DNA of 41,076 nt from Fibrobacter sp. (GTDB lineage Bacteria > Fibrobacterota > Fibrobacteria > Fibrobacterales > Fibrobacteraceae). Below the pieces are notes generated by a model. That model saw only the letters and a list, made by a program, of their open reading frames with translations, was not told where the DNA came from and ran no database searches. The translations under genes were made by a program, and so were the position numbers. Of this stretch, positions 1 through 8,877 are shown in pieces; the stretch's first letter is position 1; each line of letters starts with the position of its first letter. The stretch lies in the NCBI RefSeq assembly GCF_017551775.1, contig NZ_JAFZKX010000099.1, positions 1 to 41,076 of the forward strand, given 5' to 3'.

Positions 1-747
1 ACCCGTAGCGTTACCACCGGCTTCGGTCATGAGCATAACTTCGGTCACGTTACCGAACTTGAGCGAAGCAGAAGCACCACCCTTCGAACCGCGGAGCTGC
101 TTGTTCTGACCGGTGAAGAGTTCATCCCACTTCTTGAAGTGAGCGGAAATGTCGATGTGGCCGCACTGACGCGGAGTCTCGCGGATGCTGAAGAACTGCA
201 CGAACGTGGAGGTACCCGACTTGGAGGGTTCCTGCTGGCGGAGGAAGGCGTGAATGGTGTACTTGGCACCGTCAACGGTGATTTCGCCAAACTTTTCACC
301 CACGTACTGTTCGCTCGGCTTGCTGTACCAGTCGTCCACGATGTAGTATTCGGTTTCGGGGTTCTTGGTCCAGCCGTAAACACCGATGTAACCGTACTGG
401 GCGTTGCCAGTCTTGGTGTACTTGTAATCGACCGCGAATTTCTTGGTCGTGTGGCTAATGCCGTTACCATTGTACTGGTAACCCACACGGGTCAAGTAGT
501 CGCTGGAACCGCTCCAGTTTGCCTTGAACGTTCCATTGTCATAGTAGGTCATGGAAGCATTGCCACCCTGGTACCACTGTTCGTAACCCCAAGGGGTTCC
601 GCTAATGGATCCGACCTGGTTGCCAGAAACTTGGCGACCATTTCCAGAGTGACCCATGTTATCGTTACAAGCGTCAGCCGCAAAGGCAGACGTTGCAAAA
701 CCCATCATAACGGTTAGGCCCATAACAGCCAAATATCTTGTTTTCAT
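1..747 (-). CDS. GH11 endo-1,4-beta-xylanase, 3' end outside window
   Basis: Secreted xylanase that cuts the beta-1,4-xylan backbone. I translated it from the ATG at 747, which has an AAGGAG ribosome binding site at 753-758, five bases upstream. Residues 1-23 form a signal peptide ending AFA. The rest is a GH11 jelly roll. Glu133, in the strand reading TEYYIVDDW, fits the nucleophile, and Glu242, in MTEAGG, fits the acid/base. The reading frame is still open at position 1, residue 249, so the end of the catalytic domain and any linker, second domain or sorting tail lie outside the window. Two more GH11 genes precede it on the same strand. Fibrobacter xylanases can carry two GH11 domains, so this could be the first half of such a protein. 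Confidence 0.93.
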   Translation of the reverse strand, partial: MKTRYLAVMGLTVMMGFATSAFAADACNDNMGHSGNGRQVSGNQVGSISGTPWGYEQWYQGGNASMTYYDNGTFKANWSGSSDYLTRVGYQYNGNGISHTTKKFAVDYKYTKTGNAQYGYIGVYGWTKNPETEYYIVDDWYSKPSEQYVGEKFGEITVDGAKYTIHAFLRQQEPSKSGTSTFVQFFSIRETPRQCGHIDISAHFKKWDELFTGQNKQLRGSKGGASASLKFGNVTEVMLMTEAGGNATG

Positions 748-846
748 AATAACTCCTTATAATATCCCGTATTACCAAATCTATATTTAAAAAATATTCG
801 GCTGTCTTATATAATACAACAAAGCGTTGTTGTAAACATCAACGTC

Positions 847-873
847 AAAAACGCCCCAAAAAGGGCGTTTTTT
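847..873 (-). terminator. Rho-independent terminator after the second GH11 gene
   Basis: On the minus strand a stem ACGCCC / GGGCGT with a T-rich loop is followed by a run of T. It lies about 33 bases past the stop of the xylanase gene at 906. The A-run on the other side would also give a T-run on the plus strand, so it could work in both directions. Confidence 0.8.
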
Positions 874-905
874 GTAAACTTTTCATAAAATCAATAAGAT
901 GGATT

Positions 906-1994
906 CTATTTGCTCACGGAAAGCATGCCTAATTTTCCGTCAACCTTCACCATGTAGACGCCGGCGACACCGAACCTCGCGAGGATGGCACTGCCGATGG
1001 TCGAACCCGCAGGTACGAACACCTTACCGAGCACGCGGCCCTGCACGTCGAAAACCAGCAAATTGCGATCGGACATGCTAATGTGAGCGGTCGCAGGCAA
1101 GGCGTGCGTCGAGCTGGAGGACTCCGCCACAGAGCTAGAAGACTCGGCGACAGAACTCGATTCCGGAGCCGCAGAACTGGAGGATTCGTCCGCATACAAA
1201 TCGCCAAAGCGCATATAGGCATAGTCGATAGAGCCCTTGCCGTTGTCAAAGACCTCGACCGTGGCCATCAAGTCGGTCAAATTGCCGAATTTAAGCACGG
1301 AGTTCTTACGGATCCCGCGAGCATTCGGAATGGTGTCGGTTTGGCCCGTAAAGAGTTCGTCAAACTTGTTAAAATGGGCCGTAATATCCATATAACCGCA
1401 CTCCCGCGGAGTCTCACGGACGCTAGTGAAGCGCACGCGGTGGGTGTATCCCCTCCAGGACTCCCCTTCATCGGTCATGAGGGCGTAAACGGCGTATTTC
1501 GAGCCGTCGACCTCATATTCACCAAATTTCCGCCCAACGTAGGCTTCATCAATCTGGGCAATCCAGTCATCTATAATAAAGAACTCGCCTGCCGGATCCA
1601 CCGTCCAGCCATTGACTCCGATAAAGACAGATCCGGACTCCACGGTCTTTGTATAATTGTATTCCAAGGACAATTTCTTGTAATTGTGGGGCATTCCTTT
1701 GGTCGCCTCGTAGGTCAGCCCAACCCTAGCCCAGTAGTCCTGGGTATTTTGCCACTCGGCCTTGAAAAAGCCATTATCATAGTAGGTCAGGGAGTTGTTA
1801 GGGACACTGCCCTCGGCAAGCCACAGTTGGTATCCCATCGAGGTTCCAGAGATGGCCCCCGTCTGGTTGCCAGTCACAAGGTGTGCTTCCCCCCGAAGGA
1901 GCGTATCTCGGATAGAGCACCCATCGGAAGCATGGACAGAGGCAGCTAGCCCTAACGCGAAGGCAAGGCCCAATTTCATCATTTTATCTTTCAT
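906..1994 (-). CDS. GH11 endo-1,4-beta-xylanase with Ser-rich linker and C-terminal sorting-like domain
   Basis: Secreted xylanase of 362 residues. A signal peptide (about 1-22) is followed by a GH11 domain (about 35-265) with nucleophile Glu137 in GEFFIIDDW and acid/base Glu247 in the ATVEVF strand. A linker of poly-serine blocks (about 270-297) leads to a C-terminal module of about 60 residues ending in GVYMVKVDGK. That module resembles the T9SS type A sorting domains used by Fibrobacter and Bacteroidetes to move enzymes to the surface; the similarity is by eye. The start at 1994 has only a weak GGTG ribosome site; Met5 or Met6 are possible alternatives. It is the middle gene of three GH11 genes on this strand, with terminators on both sides, so probably transcribed alone. 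Confidence 0.93.
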   Translation of the reverse strand: MKDKMMKLGLAFALGLAASVHASDGCSIRDTLLRGEAHLVTGNQTGAISGTSMGYQLWLAEGSVPNNSLTYYDNGFFKAEWQNTQDYWARVGLTYEATKGMPHNYKKLSLEYNYTKTVESGSVFIGVNGWTVDPAGEFFIIDDWIAQIDEAYVGRKFGEYEVDGSKYAVYALMTDEGESWRGYTHRVRFTSVRETPRECGYMDITAHFNKFDELFTGQTDTIPNARGIRKNSVLKFGNLTDLMATVEVFDNGKGSIDYAYMRFGDLYADESSSSAAPESSSVAESSSSVAESSSSTHALPATAHISMSDRNLLVFDVQGRVLGKVFVPAGSTIGSAILARFGVAGVYMVKVDGKLGMLSVSK

Positions 1995-2059
1995 ATTTCA
2001 CCAGTTATTATTTTTTACATACATAATATACAACATCATGTTCCCTAAGTGGAGGCGCA

Positions 2060-2093
2060 AAAGAAAATGACGTTGTTCTTTAAAACAACGTCA
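2060..2093 (-). terminator. Rho-independent terminator after the third GH11 gene
   Basis: A perfect 10-bp stem (2068-2077 with 2084-2093, TGACGTTGTT / AACAACGTCA) has a 6-base loop and is followed on the minus strand by a T-rich tract. It starts 24 bases past the stop of the xylanase gene ending at 2117. Confidence 0.85.
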
Positions 2094-2116
2094 CAAAACT
2101 GCGTTTTCCGCAAAAA

Positions 2117-3232
2117 TTACTTCGTTACAGTGAGTATCTGGACCTTTCCGCCGTACTTCACCATATAGACGCCAGCCTTGCCATACTTGGCGAGAAGGGC
2201 GCTATTGACGCTCGTCCCTGCCGGAACAAACACCTGACCTAGCGAATTGCCAAGCATATCGAAGACCATCATGTTGCGGTCCTGCGTGGCCATGCGGGCA
2301 ACCATTGGCAGAGCGATGGTCGAGCTGGAGGATTCAGCAGGCTTGATCGCGCTGGAAGACGGAGGCGCAACCGCACTGGAGGCCGGAGCGACAGAGCTAG
2401 AAGACGGGGCAACCGCGCTGGAAGAAACCGCAGCAGAGCTAGAGCTCTTGGGCGGGTCGTTCTGGACGTACACCTTGGCGTAGTTAAAATCGATCTTGCC
2501 AGAGGCACCCTGCTGTTCGGGGTACTGGCCGGCTTCACCCAGAATCTTGGCTTCGTACAGGGAGGAACCAAGGGCAATACCCTTTTCCTTCCAGGCCTTG
2601 AAATGTTCCGTAATGCTGATGGTACCACATTTACGGGCCGTACTTCTCAAGCTGTAAATCTGGTCGAAAGCCTTGTAACCTTCGATGGTAGCCCTGTTCG
2701 CACTCGCCGTAAAGACTTCGTATTCGGCACCGTCAACAGTAATCTTGCCCTTCGACGTTCCAAGCCAGTTCGGTCTGGAGGCCGGCCCCCAGTTGTCCAC
2801 GATGTACCATTCAATCAGCGGGTTCTGCATCCATCCGTAAATACCGGCATAGGCATACGAAATGGACTTGTCGTTGCTAAAGGTCTTCATGCTATAATCG
2901 GCAACGAGGTTGCCCACCCCGAGCGGATCCTTGCCGCTGTTCTGCCCGTAGAAAAGGCCCTCACGGCACAGGAAGTCGTCCGTGTTGGTGAACGAGCACG
3001 AGAAAGAGCCGTCGGTATAGAAATCCGTAGTAGCGCTGCCGCTCTTGGTCCACTGTTCATAGTGGTAATCACCGATATTGCCGGTTTCGCCCTTGTCCGA
3101 GCCTGCACCGACACTGAAAGACACCGTCTTTTTCGAGCCACCATGGCTCGCATTGCAGAAGTCCTGTGCAAAAGCACCAGAAGCAGCGAAAGCCACGCAA
3201 AGAGCCGAAGCCCCCAAAATCCTTACATTCAT
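2117..3232 (-). CDS. GH11 endo-1,4-beta-xylanase with Ser-rich linker and C-terminal sorting-like domain
   Basis: Secreted xylanase, 371 residues from the ATG at 3232. That start is chosen over an upstream in-frame ATG (3316) because GGAGGG sits five bases before it and a normal signal peptide ending AFA follows directly. The GH11 domain spans about 25-260, with nucleophile Glu141 in PLIEWYIVDNW and acid/base Glu233 in KILGEAG. A proline/alanine/serine linker follows. The C-terminal module of about 55 residues is clearly homologous to that of the xylanase at 906-1994: both contain DRN, VFD, VFVPAG and AGVYMVK. The catalytic domains of the three GH11 genes differ a lot, so this is an old duplication, probably giving enzymes for different xylans. 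Confidence 0.94.
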   Translation of the reverse strand: MNVRILGASALCVAFAASGAFAQDFCNASHGGSKKTVSFSVGAGSDKGETGNIGDYHYEQWTKSGSATTDFYTDGSFSCSFTNTDDFLCREGLFYGQNSGKDPLGVGNLVADYSMKTFSNDKSISYAYAGIYGWMQNPLIEWYIVDNWGPASRPNWLGTSKGKITVDGAEYEVFTASANRATIEGYKAFDQIYSLRSTARKCGTISITEHFKAWKEKGIALGSSLYEAKILGEAGQYPEQQGASGKIDFNYAKVYVQNDPPKSSSSAAVSSSAVAPSSSSVAPASSAVAPPSSSAIKPAESSSSTIALPMVARMATQDRNMMVFDMLGNSLGQVFVPAGTSVNSALLAKYGKAGVYMVKYGGKVQILTVTK

Positions 3233-3333
3233 TTTTCCCTCCGATTTGTAAGTTTTTTTACATATATATATTTTATTTTCGACAATTTCAACTTTTTTTA
3301 CTTTCCCTGCAATCATTTTCAGGACAAAAAAAC

Positions 3334-3371
3334 AAAAAAAAGGCGTTTCCGGAGTGGAAAACGCCTTTTTT
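3334..3371 (-). terminator. Rho-independent terminator after gyrA
   Basis: Stem AGGCGTTT / AAACGCCT (3341-3348 with 3359-3366) has T-runs on both strands, so it is potentially bidirectional. It lies 22 bases past the gyrA stop and just upstream of the third GH11 gene, insulating the two. Confidence 0.85.
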
Positions 3372-3392
3372 GCACGCTATATAATACGCAGG

Positions 3393-6062
3393 CTATTCTT
3401 CGACAGGTGTTTCCGGTGCGGATTTTTCGACGGAGTCATCGTCAACCTCGACACCCTGTACATGGTCGAAGGTTTCCTTCGCCTCGGCGCTATCGTGCTC
3501 GATATCCTCGACGCTCGGGAGCGCGGTGGCATCCTGCACCATGTCGCCGTCACGCAGGCTAATCGCCTTCACGCCCTGGGCATTGCGGCCCGTAAGGCGG
3601 ATGGAATCGGCCTTGATGCGGATGACCTGGCCTTCCTTGCTCGTGATGATCAGGTCGTAATCGTCGGCAACGCTGTCGACAAACACGGCCGGGCCGATCT
3701 TGTCGGTAACGTTCAGGTTCTTCACGCCCTTGCTGCCACGCTTGGTAACGCGGTAGGTCGAAGGTTCACTGCGCTTGCCGTAACCCTTCTCGGTAATGGT
3801 AAGCACCTTGTTGCCTTCCTTGAGCCACAGGAGCGAAATGACCTCGTCGCCTTCGGCAAGCTTGATACCGCGAACGCCGTGCGTGCCGCGGCCCATCGGG
3901 CGGAAGCAGGTAATCGGGAACGTGACCGCCTGGCCATTGCGGGTGGCGAGCATAAGCAGGTCCTTCGCAATCGGGCGTCCTTCGACATCGTCGGCATCAT
4001 CGCCTTCGACTTCCGGCGCATCGGCAGCATCGGTTTCGGGCGCATTGTCGTCGCCTTCACCGGCGTTCAGGGAGGCCTTGTATTCTTCTTCGGTCATGCC
4101 CACGAGCTGCACCTTCACAAGTTCATCGCCCTCGTCGAGGGTAATGGCGTTCACGCCGGCCTTGCGCGGGCGGCTGAACAGCGTGAGGTCCATCTTGTTG
4201 ATGATGCCCTTCTTGGTCGCAAACACGAGGCAGAAGTAGCCGCCGAACTTGCGCACGGGTACGATAGCCTGAACCTTTTCGCCTTCGGTAAGGCCCACGA
4301 AGTTCACAATCGGGCGGCCCTTGCCGTTGCGCGTGCCTTCGGGCAGGCGATAAACCTTCGTCCAGTAGGCGCGACCCTTGTTGGTAAACACGAGCAGGTA
4401 GCTGTGCGTGCTTGCCGTGAAAATCTGGTCCACGTCGTCTTCTTCCTTGAGGCCAGCACCGATAATGCCCTTGCCGCCACGGCTCTGGGTCTTGAAGGTG
4501 TCAATCGGGAGGCGCTTGATGTAGCCTTCCTTGCTCAAGGTAATCACCTGTTCCTCTTCGGCAATCAGGTCTTCGTAATCGCTGTCATCGACGGATTCAC
4601 CGATGGTGGTGCGGCGATCGTCGCCGAACTTGTCGACGATTTCGTCGAGGCGCTTGAGGATAATCGCAATGCGGCGTTCGCGCTTCGCGAGGATATCTTC
4701 CAAGTCGGCGACAGTCACGATGAGCTCGTTGTACTCGGCTTCCAACTTTTCGAGGTTGAGGCCCGTGAGCTGGGAGAGTCGCATGTCGACAATCGCCTGC
4801 GACTGGATTTCGTCGAGGCTGAAGCGATCCTGCAAGTTCTGCTTCGCGATTTCGGTCGTCTTGCTCGACTTGATAATCTGCACGACTTCGTCGATGTTCT
4901 GGGTCGCGATGCGCAGGCCTTCGATAATGTGGAGGCGAGCCTTCGCCTTCTTCAAGTCGAACTGCGTAGCGCGAGTCACCACGTCCATACGGTGGTCGAT
5001 GTAAATCTGCACCAAGTCCTTGAGGGTCAAGAGCTTAGGCAGGTTGTTCACGAGCGCCAGGTTGTAGATGCTGAACGTCGTCTGTAACTGCGTGTACTTG
5101 AACAAATTATTCAGGACAACTTCACCCACGGCGTCGCGGCGAAGTTCAATCACGATGCGGATATCCTTGGCCGATTCATCGCGGATATCGGTGATGCCGT
5201 CCACGCGCTTTTCGCGCACGAGTTCCGCAATCTTCTTGCAGAGTTCAGACTTGTTCACCATGTACGGAATTTCGGTCACGATGATGCGCGGCTTGCCCTT
5301 GGAGTCGACTTCGATGTCGGTACGGGCGCGCACGCGGACGCGGCCGTGGCCCGTGAGGTAAGCATCGCGGATGCCCGCACGCCCGCAGATGATGGCGCCC
5401 GTCGGGAAGTCAGGGCCCTTCACATACTGCAAGAGTTCTTCGTCCGGAAGCTCGGGATTTTCGGCAACCGCATGGATGGCGGCGGCAATTTCGCGAAGGT
5501 TGTGCGGAGCCATCGAGGTCGCCATACCCACGGCGATACCCGTAGTACCGTTCACCAGCATGTTCGGGAGCGCGGAAGGCAGCACCAGCGGTTCGTCGAG
5601 GGTCTCGTCGAAGTTCGGGCCCATGTTGACGGTATCCTTCTCGAGGTCCTCGAGCATCAGGGCGCCCACATTGTTCATCTTCGCTTCGGTGTAACGCATT
5701 GCGGCGGCACCGTCACCGTCGATATTGCCGAAGTTGCCCTGGCCGAACACCAGCGGGTAACGCAGCGAGAAGTCCTGCGCCATGCGGACGAGGGTCTCGT
5801 AAACGGCGGAGTCGCCATGCGGGTGGTACTTACCAATCACGTCGCCCACGATACGGGCGCTCTTCACGGTAGACTTGTTGGGAACCACGCCCAACTTGTG
5901 CATACTGAACATCACGCGACGATGCACCGGCTTGAAACCGTCGCGCGCATCAGGGAGTGCACGGGCGACAATCACGCTCATGGAATAGCGGAGGTAGCTA
6001 TCCTGCATGTCCTGTTCGATCAGGCTCTTGAACTGCGATCCTGGTACCAATTCTTCTGACAT
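3393..6062 (-). CDS. gyrA: DNA gyrase subunit A
   Basis: Cytoplasmic type II topoisomerase subunit that breaks and rejoins DNA and works with GyrB to introduce negative supercoils. The protein has 889 residues. The quinolone-determining region lies around 80-90 in [11 protein letters not shown]; Ser85 and Glu89 match the E. coli positions Ser83 and Asp87. The catalytic tyrosine is Tyr124 in AMRYTE. A GyrA-box variant, QSRGGKG, supports gyrase over topoisomerase IV. The C-terminal pinwheel contains an unusual Asp/Glu/Ala-rich insertion, seen in the DNA around 3975-4080, and the protein ends in an acidic tail. The ATG overlaps the stop of surE by one base (TAATG), so the two are co-transcribed and translation is probably coupled. 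Confidence 0.98.
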   Translation of the reverse strand: MSEELVPGSQFKSLIEQDMQDSYLRYSMSVIVARALPDARDGFKPVHRRVMFSMHKLGVVPNKSTVKSARIVGDVIGKYHPHGDSAVYETLVRMAQDFSLRYPLVFGQGNFGNIDGDGAAAMRYTEAKMNNVGALMLEDLEKDTVNMGPNFDETLDEPLVLPSALPNMLVNGTTGIAVGMATSMAPHNLREIAAAIHAVAENPELPDEELLQYVKGPDFPTGAIICGRAGIRDAYLTGHGRVRVRARTDIEVDSKGKPRIIVTEIPYMVNKSELCKKIAELVREKRVDGITDIRDESAKDIRIVIELRRDAVGEVVLNNLFKYTQLQTTFSIYNLALVNNLPKLLTLKDLVQIYIDHRMDVVTRATQFDLKKAKARLHIIEGLRIATQNIDEVVQIIKSSKTTEIAKQNLQDRFSLDEIQSQAIVDMRLSQLTGLNLEKLEAEYNELIVTVADLEDILAKRERRIAIILKRLDEIVDKFGDDRRTTIGESVDDSDYEDLIAEEEQVITLSKEGYIKRLPIDTFKTQSRGGKGIIGAGLKEEDDVDQIFTASTHSYLLVFTNKGRAYWTKVYRLPEGTRNGKGRPIVNFVGLTEGEKVQAIVPVRKFGGYFCLVFATKKGIINKMDLTLFSRPRKAGVNAITLDEGDELVKVQLVGMTEEEYKASLNAGEGDDNAPETDAADAPEVEGDDADDVEGRPIAKDLLMLATRNGQAVTFPITCFRPMGRGTHGVRGIKLAEGDEVISLLWLKEGNKVLTITEKGYGKRSEPSTYRVTKRGSKGVKNLNVTDKIGPAVFVDSVADDYDLIITSKEGQVIRIKADSIRLTGRNAQGVKAISLRDGDMVQDATALPSVEDIEHDSAEAKETFDHVQGVEVDDDSVEKSAPETPVEE

Positions 6063-6853
6063 TATTTTTCCTCTAGTAATGCATTTATTTCTTTAAAACT
6101 TTCTTCGTCCGTCTGGTCGATACGGTGCGGCGTAATGGTCGCATAGCCCTTATCGAGCAGGTAATCGTCACTGTCGGCGGGCTGCTCGTTCCACAGCTTG
6201 TCGCCGTCGAGCTGCCACATTTCGCCATCGTGCGCATAATGGTCGGTAAACATCCCGAGCGCCATACGGGTCGCGCGAAATCCCTTGAACGATTCTCCGG
6301 CAGATTTCGGGAAATTCACATTCCAGAACACGCCGGCAGGAATCTTTTCGAACAAGCGCCTTTCGACTACCTTCGCGGCAAAATCGATTGCGACCTGGAG
6401 CATGCCTTCGCCCGAACCGCGCAGAGAAAGCGCGATTCCCGGGACGCCCCAGAGGGCGGCTTCGCGGGCTCCCGCGACCGTGCCCGAGTAAAGCGACGAG
6501 ACGCCGGAATTTTCCCCCGCGTTTATGCCCGAAAAACACACGTCGAAAGGACCCGAACCAAGCCCCGAGGTATCTCCCAATCCATAGGCTGCATAATGCC
6601 CTAGGGCAAACTTTGTGCAATCGGCGGGGGTTCCATCCAGAGTGAACGCCTTGTAGCCCTCGGAAGGTACTTCCTGGACGCGCAGCGCGCGACGGACCGT
6701 AAAGGCATGCGAAACCCCGCTCTGTTCCACTTCGGGAGCAAACACGAAAACCTCCCCCAATTGGGAGAGAGCGCCTGCGAGGGCGTGCATTTTTTCGCTT
6801 TTTACCCCATCGTCATTCGTAATGAGGATACGCGGTTTCCGTGCGTTTTGCAT
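6062..6853 (-). CDS. surE: 5'/3'-nucleotidase SurE
   Basis: Metal-dependent nucleoside-monophosphate phosphatase acting in the cytoplasm. The N-terminus reads PRILITNDDGV, the SurE metal-binding signature. APEVEQSG and a later SGINAGENSG (Asn/Gly-rich active-site loop) also fit the family, as does the length of 263 residues. I place the start at the ATG at 6853; a GTG two codons upstream (6859) keeps the same frame. The ATG is favoured because a TATATTTC element at 6861-6868 lies only seven bases before it, leaving no room for a leader. It is the first gene of the surE-gyrA pair. Confidence 0.95.
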   Translation of the reverse strand: MQNARKPRILITNDDGVKSEKMHALAGALSQLGEVFVFAPEVEQSGVSHAFTVRRALRVQEVPSEGYKAFTLDGTPADCTKFALGHYAAYGLGDTSGLGSGPFDVCFSGINAGENSGVSSLYSGTVAGAREAALWGVPGIALSLRGSGEGMLQVAIDFAAKVVERRLFEKIPAGVFWNVNFPKSAGESFKGFRATRMALGMFTDHYAHDGEMWQLDGDKLWNEQPADSDDYLLDKGYATITPHRIDQTDEESFKEINALLEEK

Positions 6854-6860
6854 GTGCACA

Positions 6861-6868
6861 GAAATATA
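6861..6868 (-). promoter_or_regulatory. Candidate TAnnTTTG-type -10 element for surE-gyrA
   Basis: TATATTTC on the minus strand, seven bases before the surE ATG. It resembles the Bacteroidetes promoter box TAnnTTTG. If it acts like that box, transcription would start at or next to the start codon. No matching upstream TTTG box is visible. Confidence 0.45.
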
Positions 6869-6939
6869 GAAAAACCCTTAAAATTTTAAGTAAAATGAAA
6901 GTAATTTTTGCCCTAAAACAGCCAAATTCCGCAATCCGT

Positions 6940-8028
6940 TTACCGGCCAATCCACAAATCGGGATGCCACAGGGAAACGCTGTCCGAACGAACCAAATAG
7001 TGCACTTCGGACTGGGGATAATCTATAAGAATAACGTCGTAGTAAGCCAGGTCCATGGACGACAAAATACCCACCTGCACCGGAATACCGGACAACCATT
7101 CCACATGGTCGAAAACCGTCATTTCGGGCGATATGATGGCCTTCACAATCTTTCCGGTTTCATCTTCGTAAAAGACGTACCGATGCCAGATACCCGATGT
7201 ATCCTGGGTGAATTCCCTGCCCATTTGTCCGGCCGTTTCCAGGAAGGAGACGAGCTTCGAAGTATCCTTGGAAACGGACACATTGCAAACCTGCTGCTCG
7301 TTGTAGCGTTCATCGACGACATCGTCTTCGTCTTTGGCCCAATGAAAATACAGGCGCGACGCTCCGGTAGCCGCAAAGCTGAAATCGTAAGCAAATCCCC
7401 CATTATAGCTGCGTCCAAACAACTTTTGCGGAGTACCGAACTTATTTCCCTTGTACGAAACCCGCCATGTTGCCGACGAAAACCATTCCAGTTTCTGGTC
7501 GTCTCCGTTAAAGTCGATATAGGTGATAACGGTATCGCCATCGGGCATCACAAACCATCTGGGAATCGCCGCGTTATCGACCTTCAAGGTGTCTATGTCT
7601 TCGGGATGTTCCAGGTTTATAACGTAAAGGCCGGAACCGAACGGTGCGCCTTCGTAGGCAGTGCAAAAAGCGATTTTCTTGCCATCGGGTGAAAACGTCG
7701 GATGATACGCATTGAAATCGTCCGCCAATTTCATCATCTTCACGGAATCGCCCGTGTAATCCAGCAGAATGAGGTATTCCTCATCGTTGTTGCGGAACAC
7801 GAGCTTAAACCGGTCACTCCCCAACAGCGCCTTTATCGAATCACGATCCATCTGCAACGAGAAATCCTTTTCAGAAAGATCCCTAGGGGCAATCTGCTTG
7901 TGGCTCGTATCCGGATCCAGCACAGAACCAGGATCCCCCTCATCGCCTGTAGACGTCCCCGACGTGGTATCGGGCCCGCACGCAACAAGCATAAGCAAGG
8001 CAAAAGGTAAGATCCATCTGAACGACAT
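6940..8028 (-). CDS. Lipoprotein with stand-alone TolB/PD40-like propeller, related to the middle of TIGR02171 proteins
   Basis: Predicted lipoprotein of 362 residues; signal peptide with lipobox LVAC and lipidated Cys17, then a low-complexity tether rich in Ser, Thr, Gly, Asp and Pro. The rest is a beta-propeller with a PD40-type repeat reading HPTFSPDGKKIAF. It shares many landmarks with the middle part of the three TIGR02171 proteins in this window: an IPRW motif, STWRV, KLF followed by a Tyr/Gly-rich loop, EQ(Q/A)CNVS, FDH.EW near the end and the closing WHPD.WIG. It lacks both the FGE-like N-terminal domain and the SGNH C-terminal domain. It could be a reduced paralogue or an ancestral propeller. 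An AAGGA ribosome site precedes the ATG at 8028. Function unknown; binding to a cell-surface or polysaccharide partner is a guess. Confidence 0.85.
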   Translation of the reverse strand: MSFRWILPFALLMLVACGPDTTSGTSTGDEGDPGSVLDPDTSHKQIAPRDLSEKDFSLQMDRDSIKALLGSDRFKLVFRNNDEEYLILLDYTGDSVKMMKLADDFNAYHPTFSPDGKKIAFCTAYEGAPFGSGLYVINLEHPEDIDTLKVDNAAIPRWFVMPDGDTVITYIDFNGDDQKLEWFSSATWRVSYKGNKFGTPQKLFGRSYNGGFAYDFSFAATGASRLYFHWAKDEDDVVDERYNEQQVCNVSVSKDTSKLVSFLETAGQMGREFTQDTSGIWHRYVFYEDETGKIVKAIISPEMTVFDHVEWLSGIPVQVGILSSMDLAYYDVILIDYPQSEVHYLVRSDSVSLWHPDLWIGR

Positions 8029-8071
8029 CCGGGTTCCTTCTTAAAAGGTCATGTTTTTATAATATAGCATT

Positions 8072-8103
8072 TTTGAAAAAAGAAAACCATATTTGTATAT
8101 TTG
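8072..8103 (+). promoter_or_regulatory. Bacteroidetes-type promoter (TTTG - 20 bp - TATATTTG) for the SpoU methyltransferase gene
   Basis: TTTG at 8072-8075 and TATATTTG at 8096-8103 are separated by 20 bases, the spacing of the -33/-7 promoter described in Bacteroides. The ATG at 8111 follows after only seven bases, so the transcript would begin at the start codon. Confidence 0.5.
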
Positions 8104-8110
8104 TCGTACA

Positions 8111-8866
8111 ATGTACACCGAACCGAAATTTCTCGCGATGAAGGAGAAATCCAAGGCCAAGCGCATGGCCGAGCTCCTGCGTGTCATCATTTTGCAACTG
8201 GGCGACGACGTGCCCCGCGCAAGGCGTGAATTCGAGACCTACGCCGGATGGATGAAGCTCCCCGAAGAGGAACGCCTTACGGGCAAAAACCAGGCCCAAA
8301 TGATAGACCTGTACAAGACTTTCCGTACACGCGCAGGCCTCGGGTTCGAACGCGACGTGTACCTGGAACAGGAACCCGGTGACCGCGAAATCGCCAACGA
8401 GAAGCCGATTCCGTTTGCCGTGCTCGTTCACAACCTGCGAAGCGCCTTCAACGTCGGTTCCATCATCAGGAGTACAGACTGTTTCGGACTCGAAGGGGTC
8501 CACCTGAGCGGATACAGCACGGGGCCCGACCACGTTACAGTCAAGAGCGCCGCCCGCGGCTGCCAGGAATGGATTCCCATCAAGCGGTGGGAAAGCCCGT
8601 TCGACTGCGTCAAATGGCACAAGGAAAACGGCTACGAGATTATCGCACTTGAAACAGGCGAAGACATTCCCGCCATCAATGAAGTTTCCTGGCCCAAGAA
8701 AGGGCTTATCATCCTCGGGAACGAGGAATTGGGAATCGCACCCGAACTCATGGCGGAAGCGACCATGAAAGTGACCATCCCCATGGCCGGACGCAAGGCA
8801 AGCATGAATGTCGCAGGTGCATTCGCCATCATGGCTTTCAAGATCCGCAGCGACTACACCCCGTAA
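8111..8866 (+). CDS. SpoU/TrmH family RNA 2'-O-methyltransferase
   Basis: SAM-dependent methyltransferase of the SPOUT class that methylates a ribose 2'-OH in tRNA or rRNA. All three SpoU motifs are present: motif 1 NLRSAFNVGSIIRS, motif 2 IILGNEELGI and motif 3 IPMAGRKASMNVAGAF. The protein has 251 residues from the ATG at 8111; an in-frame TTG upstream (8093) is rejected because it lies before the -10-like box. The N-terminal ~90 residues are charged and helical, unlike a minimal TrmL, so the exact target cannot be named. The next gene starts 11 bases after its stop, so the two may share a transcript, although their functions look unrelated. Confidence 0.92.
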   Translation: MYTEPKFLAMKEKSKAKRMAELLRVIILQLGDDVPRARREFETYAGWMKLPEEERLTGKNQAQMIDLYKTFRTRAGLGFERDVYLEQEPGDREIANEKPIPFAVLVHNLRSAFNVGSIIRSTDCFGLEGVHLSGYSTGPDHVTVKSAARGCQEWIPIKRWESPFDCVKWHKENGYEIIALETGEDIPAINEVSWPKKGLIILGNEELGIAPELMAEATMKVTIPMAGRKASMNVAGAFAIMAFKIRSDYTP

Positions 8867-8877
8867 CGAAAACACCA

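Noticed and set aside
3354-5087. 577-codon open frame antisense to gyrA, and similar long antisense frames at 8057-8878, 18246-20036, 25404-26540 and 33491-35143
   Set aside because: Each lies fully opposite a gene with clear family motifs, has low-complexity Arg/Val/His-rich translation without recognisable domains, and is explained by the codon bias of the sense gene.
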